Under the pieces are notes generated by a model. That model was not told where the DNA came from. It was given only the letters and a program-made list of their open reading frames with translations, and did no database searches. From an uncultured Phycisphaera sp. (lineage in GTDB: Bacteria > Planctomycetota > Phycisphaerae > Phycisphaerales > SM1A02), in NCBI GenBank assembly GCA_937911845.1, contig CALDQF010000114.1, forward strand, positions 1 through 5,750: DNA of 5,750 nt. Direction: 5' to 3'. The number at the start of each line of letters is the position of its first letter. Within the stretch, counting starts at the first letter, position 1. The position numbers were made by a program, and so were the translations under genes. Positions 1 through 5,750 of this stretch are shown piece after piece.

Positions 1-2210
1 CCAGCGGCTTCCAGCAATTCGTTGAACATTGCCACCGGACGCATGACCGCGTCCGCCTTGGCAGAGTCGGGTCGGAAGTACCCGCCCAAATCCACGGCGT
101 TGCCTTGAGTTTCATTCAGGGCCTGGATCACATTGTCCAATTCAGTGTTCATGGTTTCAGCGAGCGGTGCGAAGTGAGCCGCCAGCTCGGCATCTTCGGT
201 TTGCTCGGCCAGGGCCTGGGCCCAGAACGCGGCGACGTACACGTGGGTGCCACGGTTGTCGAGTTCGCCTGCTTTGCGACTGGGCGCTCGGTTTTCCATC
301 AGGTACCGCTCGGTGGCGGCGTCGATGGTGGTGCCGAGGACTTTGGCCTTGGGGTTGTTCGTGGCGTTGGCCAAGTGCTCGAATGAAGCGCCCAAGGCCA
401 TGAACTCACCCAGGGAATCCCAGCGCAAGTGATTTTCTTTTTCCACTTGCTGCACGTGTTTGGGGGCCGATCCTCCGGCTCCAGTTTCAAAGAGCCCGCC
501 GCCATTCATCAGTGGAACGATGGACAGCATCTTCGCGCTGGTGCCCACTTCGAGAATAGGGAACAAATCGGTGAGGTAATCCCGAAGCACGTTGCCAGTG
601 ACGGAGATGGTGTCTTCGCCGCGGCGAATGCGTTCGATGCTGAACCGGCAGGCATCGGCTGGGGCCAAAATGTGAATGTCGAGGCCGTCGGTGCCCAACT
701 CGGCGAGCAAAGGTTCGACCTTCTTCAGGAGTTCTGCGTCGTGCGCGCGGTTCCGGTCGAGCCAGAACACTGCGGGTGACCCCGTGGCTTTCGCGCGGCG
801 GAGGGCCAGTTGAACCCAGTCGAGAATCGGTGCGTCTTTGGTTTGGCACATCCGCCAGATGTCGCCTTCACGAACCGAATGCTCCATCAGCACTGTGCCG
901 TCGGCGGTCGTCACTCGCACCATGCCCGCGCCAGACATTTCGAAAGTCTTGTCGTGAGAACCGTACTCTTCGGCCTTCTTGGCCATCAAGCCAACGTTGG
1001 GCACGCTGCCCATGGTGGTGGGGTCGTAGGCGCCATTGGCTTTGCAGTCTTCGACCACCGCCGCGTACACGCCGGCGTAGGTGCGGTCGGGAATGACGGC
1101 CTTCGCCGCTTGACGCTCTCCTTTTGTGTTCCACATGCATCCAGAATCTCGCAGCATGGCGGGCATCGAGGCGTCGATGATGACATCGCTGGGGACGTGC
1201 AGGTTGGTGATGCCCCGGTCCGAGTCGACCATGGCGATGCCGTTTAGGTACTCGACCACGTCGGTGGTGAAGGCGGCCTCGTCGGCGTGTCCTTGCATCT
1301 TGCTGATGGCGTCGCCAAAGCCGTTGTTGGGGTTCACGCTCAGGGCGGCAAAGGTTTCGCTGTACTTCTCGAAGAGGGGGGCAAACCACGCACGAACACC
1401 ATGGCCAAAAATGATCGGGTCCGAGACCTTCATCATGGTGGCTTTCATGTGCAGCGAGAACAGCACCCCGTTGTCTTTGGCGCATGCAACTTGCTTTTGC
1501 AGGAACGAAGTCAAGGAATTCTTGCACATGAAGGAGGAGTCCACCACTTCACCGGCTTCCACCGCAACTGGCGCACGCAGCTCCGTGGCGTTCCCAGACT
1601 CGTCGGTGAAGGTGACGTGCACTTGCCCGGCTTCGGTCATCGTGACCGATTGTTCGTGGCTGAAGAAATCGCCTTCGGTCATGCTGGACACGTGACTGTC
1701 GGAGTCGGTTGACCATTTGCCCATGCGGTGCGGGTTGGCGCGGGCGTAGGCCTTCACGCTGCTGGGCGCGCGACGGTCGGAGTTGCCTTCCCGGAGTACG
1801 GGGTTCACCGCACTGCCTTTCACTGAGTCGTAGCGACCTTTAAAGTCGCGCTCCTCATCGGTGGCGGGGTGGTCGGGATAGTCGGGAAGGTCGAAGCCTT
1901 GGTTCTGCAACTCGGCGATCGCAGCTTTCAGCTGCGGCATCGAAGCGCTGATGTTGGGCAGCTTGATGATGTTGGCTTCGGGCGTCAGGCACATGGCCCC
2001 AAGTTCCGCAAGGTCGTCGGCCACGCGTTGGTCGTCGCTCATGCGTTCTGGGAACTTGCACAAGATTCGGGCGGCCAGCGAGATGTCTCGGGTTTCCACG
2101 TCCACACCGGCCGCGGCGGCGAAGCGGCGGAGGATGGGCAGGAACGAGACGGTGGCGAGCGCGGGGGCTTCGTCGGTGATGGTGTAAATGATTCGGGGGG
2201 AGTTGGCCAT
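1..2210 (-). CDS. icd: Monomeric NADP-dependent isocitrate dehydrogenase, 3' end cut off by window edge
   Basis: Cytoplasmic TCA-cycle enzyme: oxidative decarboxylation of isocitrate to 2-oxoglutarate with NADP+ and Mg/Mn. The frame is open from ATG (2208-2210) to the left edge, 736 full codons. The family is about 740 residues, so only a few codons are missing. Family blocks are clear: [14 protein letters not shown] at 7-20, [19 protein letters not shown] at 131-149, [14 protein letters not shown] at 256-269, and an ELDNRGTH block near 649-656. Compared with the Azotobacter enzyme, as I remember its numbering, the substrate and catalytic residues map to S133, N136, K256 and Y416. The metal aspartates map to D346, D544 and D548, and the NADP contacts to H585, R596 and R645. 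Nothing essential is missing, so it should be active. This is the single-chain family, unrelated in overall length to the common homodimeric enzyme. The ATG matches the normal family N-terminus ([10 protein letters not shown]). No Shine-Dalgarno is visible upstream. It lies 27 bases after the hydrolase stop, so co-transcription is possible. Confidence 0.97.
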   Translation of the reverse strand, partial: MANSPRIIYTITDEAPALATVSFLPILRRFAAAAGVDVETRDISLAARILCKFPERMSDDQRVADDLAELGAMCLTPEANIIKLPNISASMPQLKAAIAELQNQGFDLPDYPDHPATDEERDFKGRYDSVKGSAVNPVLREGNSDRRAPSSVKAYARANPHRMGKWSTDSDSHVSSMTEGDFFSHEQSVTMTEAGQVHVTFTDESGNATELRAPVAVEAGEVVDSSFMCKNSLTSFLQKQVACAKDNGVLFSLHMKATMMKVSDPIIFGHGVRAWFAPLFEKYSETFAALSVNPNNGFGDAISKMQGHADEAAFTTDVVEYLNGIAMVDSDRGITNLHVPSDVIIDASMPAMLRDSGCMWNTKGERQAAKAVIPDRTYAGVYAAVVEDCKANGAYDPTTMGSVPNVGLMAKKAEEYGSHDKTFEMSGAGMVRVTTADGTVLMEHSVREGDIWRMCQTKDAPILDWVQLALRRAKATGSPAVFWLDRNRAHDAELLKKVEPLLAELGTDGLDIHILAPADACRFSIERIRRGEDTISVTGNVLRDYLTDLFPILEVGTSAKMLSIVPLMNGGGLFETGAGGSAPKHVQQVEKENHLRWDSLGEFMALGASFEHLANATNNPKAKVLGTTIDAATERYLMENRAPSRKAGELDNRGTHVYVAAFWAQALAEQTEDAELAAHFAPLAETMNTELDNVIQALNETQGNAVDLGGYFRPDSAKADAVMRPVAMFNELLEAA

Positions 2211-2219
2211 AGACTGGGG

Positions 2220-2225
2220 ATTGTA
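2220..2225 (-). promoter_or_regulatory. Candidate -10 box (TACAAT) just upstream of icd
   Basis: On the minus strand TACAAT matches the bacterial -10 consensus at five of six bases and ends 9 bases before the icd ATG. No good -35 is seen 16-18 bases further upstream. If used, transcription would start within a few bases of the ATG, giving an almost leaderless message. That would fit the absence of a Shine-Dalgarno site. A six-base match is weak evidence on its own. Confidence 0.3.
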
Positions 2226-2237
2226 AAAAGTCCCGGC

Positions 2238-3266
2238 TTAGTAGGGGAGATCCACGAGAACCGTGGCCACCGAAGCAGGATCAAATCGCTCAGCAAGCGA
2301 TTGGCGGATGGCCGCCTCCGTCCGGTGCACCTGGCCTTGCAGGAAAGGGCTGCCATTGACCAAGATCTCGATGGGCTGGTCGAGGTCCACCAACGCATCC
2401 GAAAGCCGCACGGTGTACGGAACCAGGGGCTCTTTGGTGATGCGAATCGTTTGGCCATCCACCTCCGCGGTGATGGTTTTGCCCTTGGTCACCTTCGGCG
2501 ATTCGGTCGACAGCCACGCGAAGCGGCTGTGCGTTCGGCCGGACTGGTGCCACACCACTTTGCTGGGCCACGGGTCGCGGGTGCACTGCGCCATCCAAGG
2601 CAGGCCTTCGGCGTCACGACCATCCATCCAGTGTCCGAGTCCTTCGTAGATGGTGCAGCGGTGGGGGTAGCCCTCGGGGTCGCCCGCTTGCAGATTTTTC
2701 AATTGATTGCCCCAGTCTCGGGCCACGGTGTTTCGGTTGTACGCGGCGTCTTCGCCGCCCATGAAGATGGCAAAGGGCAGGTTGCGCAGTGAGGTGGGAT
2801 TGGCGTTGTTGGGGTGTCCGGCCATCATGGACGCGGCCGCAAAGCGGTCGGCCATGCGCGGGGCCAATTGGTACACCCCATCGCCGCCTGCGGAATAACC
2901 CAAGAGGTAGACGCGGTTGGGGTCGACCCCTTCGGTGGCGACGAACGTCTCGATCAATCGGTCGAACAAATCATCAATGTGACCTTGGTGCCAAAGGTTC
3001 CAGGTGTCGGTGGGGGCGCGGGGTGCGATGTAGATGCCCTCTTCGAGGGTGTACAACTTGATTTGATTGCGCCATTGCTGTTCGTTGACTTGGGCTGGTG
3101 CGCCACCGCCGCCGTGCATCGAGATCCACAGACTCTTTTGTCCTTCGGGGGCTTGCCCAAAGTCACGTCGCAGATACTTGAGGGTGTGGTCGCCCACGAT
3201 GAAGGCTTCTGCTTTGAGTTCAGGCGATCGTTCTTTGGCCAAAGCATTCTTGCGCTGTCGCACCAA
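2238..3266 (-). CDS. Alpha/beta hydrolase (esterase / PHB-depolymerase type), perhaps C-terminal half of a split fusion
   Basis: Serine hydrolase fold, 342 residues if started at the TTG at 3264-3266. Visible parts: oxyanion region HGGGG at 51-55; APRAPTDTWNLWHQGHIDDLF at 81-101; nucleophile elbow GYSAGGDG with S125; likely acid D173 in GGED; likely base H212 in GLGHWMD. A small C-terminal beta region (about 245-342) carries a strand-rich TITAEVDGQTIRIT stretch. The substrate cannot be told; an ester or polyester is likely. No signal peptide is present, so alone it would stay in the cytoplasm. The start is uncertain: no ATG occurs before the one inside ISMHGGGG (residue 50), leaving only TTG 3266 or GTG 3263, with AAAGG touching the TTG. 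The same frame stays open upstream for 12 more codons (LTKEQANRLTQR) to the TGA that ends the preceding gene. Those codons read like real protein, so the true product may begin in the upstream gene. Confidence 0.85.
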   Translation of the reverse strand: MVRQRKNALAKERSPELKAEAFIVGDHTLKYLRRDFGQAPEGQKSLWISMHGGGGAPAQVNEQQWRNQIKLYTLEEGIYIAPRAPTDTWNLWHQGHIDDLFDRLIETFVATEGVDPNRVYLLGYSAGGDGVYQLAPRMADRFAAASMMAGHPNNANPTSLRNLPFAIFMGGEDAAYNRNTVARDWGNQLKNLQAGDPEGYPHRCTIYEGLGHWMDGRDAEGLPWMAQCTRDPWPSKVVWHQSGRTHSRFAWLSTESPKVTKGKTITAEVDGQTIRITKEPLVPYTVRLSDALVDLDQPIEILVNGSPFLQGQVHRTEAAIRQSLAERFDPASVATVLVDLPY

Positions 3267-3302
3267 CCTTTGGGTGAGGCGATTGGCTTGCTCTTTGGTG
3301 AG

Positions 3303-4400
3303 TCACATTTCATCCCACACGAGATCCACCAGAAGTTCGCCCGACGCGGCGGCCCGGCGCGACGCGGTGCGGGCGTTTTGCCCTTTCCCCACCGTGATGG
3401 TCAGCAAGGCTTCAGGTAAGACTTCAAAGCGGGGCATGTCGTTCATGTCCGATCGCCCCGCGCGGGTGCGCTGGCTGCCGTAGTTCTGGAACGCATCGGA
3501 CACCGTGACGGGAAGCGCCATGCGTTCGCCACCGGCCTTTTCGCGTAACCGAACAGAAACATAGGATCCACGCTTGGCGGCTTCTTCCTGAGGAGGGGCA
3601 TAGCGGGGGGTGACGTCTTCGCCGCCGACCGCTCGGCTTTCGGGGTTCCAGGCCATGGTGAAGTAGCCATCGATGTGCTTCCAACTGGTGGCCCACACCC
3701 CGAAGACCGGATCGCCGGCGATTGCTTTACTGGCCGCTCCGGTGAACCATCCGCGGTCGAGGCCTTTGGCGTCGTACTCATCGGCGCCAAGGAACCGCCA
3801 ACCTTCACCATCGTGGATTTCCACCCAGGTGTGGTTGCCCCGTTGATCGTGCCAATTGGCAACGCCCGCCGCCCGGGCCGGTACGCCAACACTGCGGCAG
3901 GCATCGACCAGCAGGATGGACAAGCCGGTGCAGGTGGCCATGCCTTGCTCGATGGATTCGCTGGGACTTTGGTTGGTGGCCCGGCGTTTGGTGTTGTAGT
4001 GCACGTTGACCAAGTTGAAGAATTCTCGGTTCAAGGTTTGCGCGGCTTCGGCGGCGGTGGTGCAGTCGGCCACCAGTGGCGCGCAGCGCTTGAGCAGATC
4101 GGCCCGCCAAGGTTCACGGCGTTCATCGAAAACGGCATAGGGCAAGACGTCGTTCAAGAAGCGCTCTTCCGAAAGATGTTGGGCCCAGGCGAAAGTGGAC
4201 CGCGCTTGCATTGCAAGGTCGAGATTTTCGATGAGCAGTTCGGCCGGCAATTCTTGGTCGTAACTTGGTGCGTGCTCTTGCAAGAACGCCGCCGCTCGGC
4301 GTCCCAAGTCACCGTGTTTGGTTTCGGCGTGCTGGGAAAAGGACTCCCACGAGGTTGGGGCGAGGGAGAAAAAAACCAGTGCAACAGCGTGGAGGACCAT
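3303..4400 (-). CDS. Transglutaminase-like (papain-fold) domain protein, probably exported
   Basis: 365 residues from the ATG at 4398-4400. The N-terminus is hydrophobic (MVLHAVALVFFSLA), read as a signal peptide or anchor. A helical region follows, including ELLIENLDLAMQAR and LNDVLPYAVFDERREPW, then the transglutaminase core. The expected triad is C157 in GMATCTGLSILL, H190 in GNHTWVEI, and D207 in LGADEYD. After the core come VWATSWKHIDGYFTMAW and a beta-rich C-terminal part. Such domains cleave or crosslink amide bonds; the actual reaction is unknown. Start choice: the same frame stays open further upstream to ATGs at 4466 and 4490, but those would run into the leader or start codon of the divergent gene. 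The ATG at 4400 gives a compact signal peptide and has TATGCT 6 bases upstream. An ATG at 4411 has the better Shine-Dalgarno (GAAGG, 5 bases) but is out of frame. The gene ends at TGA 3303-3305, in frame with the hydrolase that follows. Confidence 0.85.
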   Translation of the reverse strand: MVLHAVALVFFSLAPTSWESFSQHAETKHGDLGRRAAAFLQEHAPSYDQELPAELLIENLDLAMQARSTFAWAQHLSEERFLNDVLPYAVFDERREPWRADLLKRCAPLVADCTTAAEAAQTLNREFFNLVNVHYNTKRRATNQSPSESIEQGMATCTGLSILLVDACRSVGVPARAAGVANWHDQRGNHTWVEIHDGEGWRFLGADEYDAKGLDRGWFTGAASKAIAGDPVFGVWATSWKHIDGYFTMAWNPESRAVGGEDVTPRYAPPQEEAAKRGSYVSVRLREKAGGERMALPVTVSDAFQNYGSQRTRAGRSDMNDMPRFEVLPEALLTITVGKGQNARTASRRAAASGELLVDLVWDEM

Positions 4401-4406
4401 AAAAAC

Positions 4407-4412
4407 AGCATA
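4407..4412 (-). promoter_or_regulatory. Candidate -10 box (TATGCT) for the transglutaminase-like gene
   Basis: TATGCT on the minus strand keeps the most conserved -10 positions (TAnnnT) and lies 6 bases before the ATG at 4400, the spacing expected for a leaderless message. No matching -35 was found. It overlaps the out-of-frame ATG at 4409-4411. Confidence 0.25.
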
Positions 4413-4475
4413 AGAACCTTCGGAAGTTCGGGAACACCTTGCAATCAACTGCGAATCGGTCAACATAGATGCCAC

Positions 4476-4480
4476 AGGAG
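4476..4480 (+). promoter_or_regulatory. Shine-Dalgarno site (AGGAG) of the dockerin-like gene
   Basis: AGGAG is followed by 8 bases and then the ATG at 4489-4491. Core and spacing are near ideal and fix that start. It is the clearest ribosome binding site in the window, in contrast to the minus-strand genes, which show none. Confidence 0.75.
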
Positions 4481-4488
4481 ACCCATTC

Positions 4489-5124
4489 ATGCGCAACGCA
4501 GCCCTTTCGATCTTTGCCCTTTCCGCCATGGCCTCCGCCGAGACTGCCACCTTGCGTGTGATTTCGAACGCGGCCGCGCCCGGCGGCTTGGTTCCGGTTG
4601 AGTTGCAACTGTCCACCCCCGACATCGTGGGTGGTTTTGAGTTTGTGGTGGATGCAGGCGACTGGGTGGTGGAGTCGGTGTCCTACGACGGCGTGATCTT
4701 TGAGAACACCACGTGGGAAGGCTTTGACGCATCGCCAGGTGCTCAGTGCTGGGTGTCAGCATTCTGTGTCTTGCCCCAAGATCAAATCTTCGGTGGCGAT
4801 CTGCCCATCATCCACGTGAATGTTCGCGTGCCCGCCGACGCCGAGCCCCTTTCAACCCAGCCCATCACGCTGGTGAATGAGATGGTGACGGATTACGCCT
4901 TCACGTTCTTTGATGTGACGGTGGAGTCCGGCGAGCTCGCAGTGACCAGCGACACCATCTGCAATGAAGACGTGGATGGCGACGGGCAAGTTGGATTCCT
5001 CGACCTCATCGCGGTCTTGACCGACTGGGGCAGTTGCCCCGGCTGCAGCGCCGACACCGACGGCAATGGCAGCGTGGACAACGGCGATTTGATTCGCGTG
5101 TTGGCGTCCTGGGGCGGCTGCTGA
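4489..5124 (+). CDS. Secreted cohesin-like plus dockerin-like (EF-hand pair) protein
   Basis: 211 residues, complete, ending in TGA. Residues 1-17 form a signal peptide with an AXA-type cleavage site (SAMASA, then ETATLRV). Residues about 19-155 form a beta-strand-rich domain opening with PGGLVPVELQL and IVGGFEFVVDAG, a pattern typical of cohesin-like domains. C88 and C93 could form a disulphide. Residues 158-211 are a dockerin-like pair of calcium loops: D161/D163/D165/G166/D172 and D189/D191/N193/G194/D200. They are bounded by cysteines C158, C183, C186 and C211 with WGSC and WGGC ends, the style frequent in Phycisphaerae exported proteins. In clostridia, cohesin and dockerin parts bind one another to build cellulosomes. 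In planctomycetes their role is largely unknown, and no cellulase partner is visible here. Expected outside the cytoplasm. The start is set by AGGAG 8 bases upstream. It is divergent from the transglutaminase-like gene, and a tRNA follows 33 bases downstream without an intervening terminator. Confidence 0.85.
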   Translation: MRNAALSIFALSAMASAETATLRVISNAAAPGGLVPVELQLSTPDIVGGFEFVVDAGDWVVESVSYDGVIFENTTWEGFDASPGAQCWVSAFCVLPQDQIFGGDLPIIHVNVRVPADAEPLSTQPITLVNEMVTDYAFTFFDVTVESGELAVTSDTICNEDVDGDGQVGFLDLIAVLTDWGSCPGCSADTDGNGSVDNGDLIRVLASWGGC

Positions 5125-5148
5125 CCCAAGCCGATTGCGGGGTACGAT
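5121..5148 (+). promoter_or_regulatory. Candidate promoter of the tRNA-Arg gene
   Basis: CTGACC (5121-5126, four of six matches to TTGACA), 16 bases, then TACGAT (5143-5148, four of six matches to TATAAT). The -10 ends 9 bases before the mature tRNA, leaving a very short leader. The -35 overlaps the stop codon of the preceding gene. Read-through from that gene is an alternative. Confidence 0.35.
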
Positions 5149-5157
5149 GTGTTCGTT

Positions 5158-5231
5158 GCCCCGATAGCTCAACTGGACAGAGCAGCGGACTTCTAATCCG
5201 CAGGTTGCAGGTTCGAGTCCTGCTCGGGGTG
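5158..5231 (+). tRNA. tRNA-Arg, anticodon TCT (reads AGA/AGG)
   Basis: A full cloverleaf folds by eye. The 7-bp acceptor stem is GCCCCGA with TCGGGGT, ending in a G-U pair at position 1-72. The D arm is GCTC/GAGC, the anticodon stem GCGGA/TCCGC with loop CTTCTAA (anticodon 5192-5194), the variable loop 5 bases, and the T arm GCAGG/CCTGC with loop TTCGAGT. G is the discriminator base. CCA is not encoded (the DNA continues CTC), so the tail would be added after transcription. The terminal G-U pair is slightly unusual for this tRNA, but the rest is canonical. Confidence 0.97.
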
Positions 5232-5371
5232 CTCATGGGTGGGGGTATTGCAGAGGCTGAGGGTCAACCTCCAACTGTTCTTACAACTCAGGGTAACCCA
5301 GGCTGAGCCTAGGTCCCCTCCGGGGGGTGATCTGTAGACCCGAGGTCATGAATCCAAAGTGGGGGGTAGGG

Positions 5372-5395
5372 GGGACCAAGGTATTCCTTGGTTTC
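5372..5395 (+). other. Strong 10-bp hairpin with TATT loop
   Basis: GGGACCAAGG pairs with CCTTGGTTTC around the loop TATT: eight Watson-Crick pairs and two G-U pairs. The core CCAAGG/CCTTGG is perfect. Only three Ts lie at the end of the stem, so it is a poor intrinsic terminator, though it could end tRNA transcription about 140 bases after the tRNA. It directly abuts the next hairpin at 5396. Confidence 0.5.
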
Positions 5396-5422
5396 TACTA
5401 GGGCTCTTGGAGATTCCTAGTA
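5396..5422 (+). repeat. Inverted repeat TACTAGG/CCTAGTA
   Basis: Perfect 7-base arms (5396-5402 and 5416-5422) enclose 13 bases in which CTC (5404-5406) and GAG (5410-5412) can also pair. It starts immediately after the hairpin at 5372-5395, so the two could stack end to end in RNA. Confidence 0.5.
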
Positions 5423-5441
5423 CCAATCCATATTGTTCTTT

Positions 5442-5479
5442 CTCATACTTTCTCAACCTTGGTGGAGAAGAAATATGAG
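5442..5479 (+). repeat. Imperfect inverted repeat, outer arms CTCATA/TATGAG
   Basis: The outer stem is CTCATA (5442-5447) with TATGAG (5474-5479); the inner stem is TTCTC (5450-5454) with GAGAA (5465-5469). A 2-by-4 internal loop separates them and the terminal loop is 10 bases. Third stem in the same region. Confidence 0.4.
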
Positions 5480-5509
5480 TAATAAAATCATTCTCTTAAT
5501 CGCTTCTCA

Positions 5510-5545
5510 AACCTAGGTTCCTACCTCCTTTACCCAACTTTTGGG
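5510..5545 (+). repeat. Palindrome AACCTAGGTT and small hairpin CCCAA/TTGGG
   Basis: A perfect 10-base palindrome at 5510-5519 is followed by a 5-bp stem (5533-5537 with 5541-5545) around a 3-base loop. Short palindromes can be protein-binding sites. Nothing shows which, if either, is functional. Confidence 0.35.
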
Positions 5546-5682
5546 CAAGAGAGAATTACCAACAAGACGTTGTTTCGCCTTGCTTGTAAAGGCCTGTAGA
5601 AACCTCTCTAAGCGCTTCCAATCTCAGACGAGTCTTGAGTCATCCGAAACGTTGAACGCGCTGTAAGGCGCTGTACGCCGCG

Positions 5683-5750
5683 CTATGACCATGTGGTGAT
5701 ATCAACCACATCAGCATCATCAATTTCTTTGAGAAAAGAGCAGATGGGTG
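5683..5750 (-). CDS. Possible C-terminal end of a minus-strand gene (very short partial)
   Basis: A minus-strand frame is open from the right edge to TAG at 5683-5685, giving 21 residues that end LKEIDDADVVDITTWS. The residue mix looks protein-like, but an open frame this short occurs often by chance and other frames here are open too. No family is recognised. A 7-bp inverted repeat (ATGTGGT/ACCACAT, 5691-5711) lies inside it. If real, the gene would run from beyond the window and converge on the tRNA. Confidence 0.25.
   Translation of the reverse strand, partial: PICSFLKEIDDADVVDITTWS

Larger units (their letters stand above)
5232..5682. other. AT-richer, hairpin-rich intergenic stretch of unknown role
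   Basis: About 450 bases without a credible gene. GC is roughly 44% (hand count, 5341-5640), clearly below the coding part. It holds all four CTAG tetramers of the window (5309, 5398, 5417, 5513), G-runs of six at 5322-5327, 5361-5366 and 5369-5374, and several hairpins listed separately. Two imperfect direct copies of CTGAGGGTCAACC occur at 5257-5269 and 5287-5298. I see no signature of tmRNA, RNase P RNA, SRP RNA or 5S rRNA. It could be a structured RNA, a long leader for a gene beyond the window, or the remains of a mobile element next to the tRNA. Confidence 0.6.

Noticed and set aside
1869..2792. Plus-strand open frame of 307 codons
   Set aside because: It lies antisense across icd and the hydrolase, whose protein motifs are unmistakable. 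Its product is rich in G, R, V and H with no recognisable domain, as expected of a shadow frame in GC-rich DNA.
3303..3305. TGA as selenocysteine or reassigned tryptophan codon
   Set aside because: The dockerin-like gene also ends in TGA and tryptophan is TGG throughout, so general reassignment is unlikely. No convincing SECIS-like hairpin was seen just after the TGA and the position is not a catalytic site.
4439..4470. Promoter for the dockerin-like gene (TTGCAA with a weak -10)
   Set aside because: TTGCAA at 4439-4444 is a passable -35, but no hexamer at 16-18 bases matches a -10 well, so it was not listed.
3675..4601. Plus-strand open frame of 308 codons
   Set aside because: Antisense to the transglutaminase-like gene and overlapping the dockerin-like gene in another frame. 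No signal or domain is seen and its start is not supported.
4401..4625. Upstream extension of the transglutaminase-like gene to ATGs at 4466 or 4490 or to 4625
   Set aside because: The 4490 ATG shares the CATG palindrome with the divergent gene's start, and longer forms run into that gene. The 4466 form leaves only 22 bases between divergent starts and covers the region where the plus-strand promoter must lie.
5232..5682. Known housekeeping RNA (tmRNA, RNase P, SRP, 5S)
   Set aside because: The conserved sequence cores of these RNAs as I know them are absent on both strands.
5207..5750. Attachment-site repeat of the tRNA 3' end
   Set aside because: No second copy of the T-arm/acceptor sequence occurs after the tRNA inside this window, so an integrated element cannot be claimed from this sequence alone.

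Overview
The window looks like chromosomal DNA from a planctomycete, most likely of the Phycisphaerae type. The protein-coding part is GC-rich. It carries a secreted protein with the paired dockerin-like calcium loops and flanking cysteines often seen in that group, next to a transglutaminase-like protein and an esterase of planctomycete style. No CRISPR array, transposase, integrase, toxin-antitoxin or defence module could be found. The assignment rests on reading motifs, not on a database search.

Layout, left to right. Positions 1-2210 (minus) hold an almost complete monomeric NADP-dependent isocitrate dehydrogenase with all catalytic and cofactor residues recognisable; only the last few codons lie beyond the left edge. 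After a 27-base gap, 2238-3266 (minus) encodes an alpha/beta hydrolase (esterase/depolymerase type), and 3303-4400 (minus) encodes an exported transglutaminase-like protein. These two lie in one reading frame, separated by a single TGA and 36 further bases with no ATG. They therefore look like one two-domain protein split by a stop codon, or two tightly coupled genes. Divergent to them, 4489-5124 (plus) encodes a small secreted protein with a cohesin-like beta domain and a C-terminal dockerin-like pair, preceded by a good Shine-Dalgarno site. A tRNA-Arg(TCT) follows at 5158-5231.

The last 520 bases, after the tRNA, differ from the rest. GC falls to about 44% (hand count over 5341-5640). All four CTAG tetramers of the window lie there, together with several hairpins and two runs of six G. 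No convincing gene is visible apart from a possible 21-codon tail of a minus-strand gene at the right edge. This is the least explained part of the window.

Functionally, the minus-strand genes read from about 4400 towards 1 and could form one transcription unit: exported transglutaminase-like domain, then esterase, then the TCA-cycle enzyme. A possible -10 box close to the isocitrate dehydrogenase start suggests it may also be transcribed alone. The secreted dockerin-like protein and the putatively exported transglutaminase/esterase would both act outside the cytoplasm, but nothing in the sequence proves a shared pathway.
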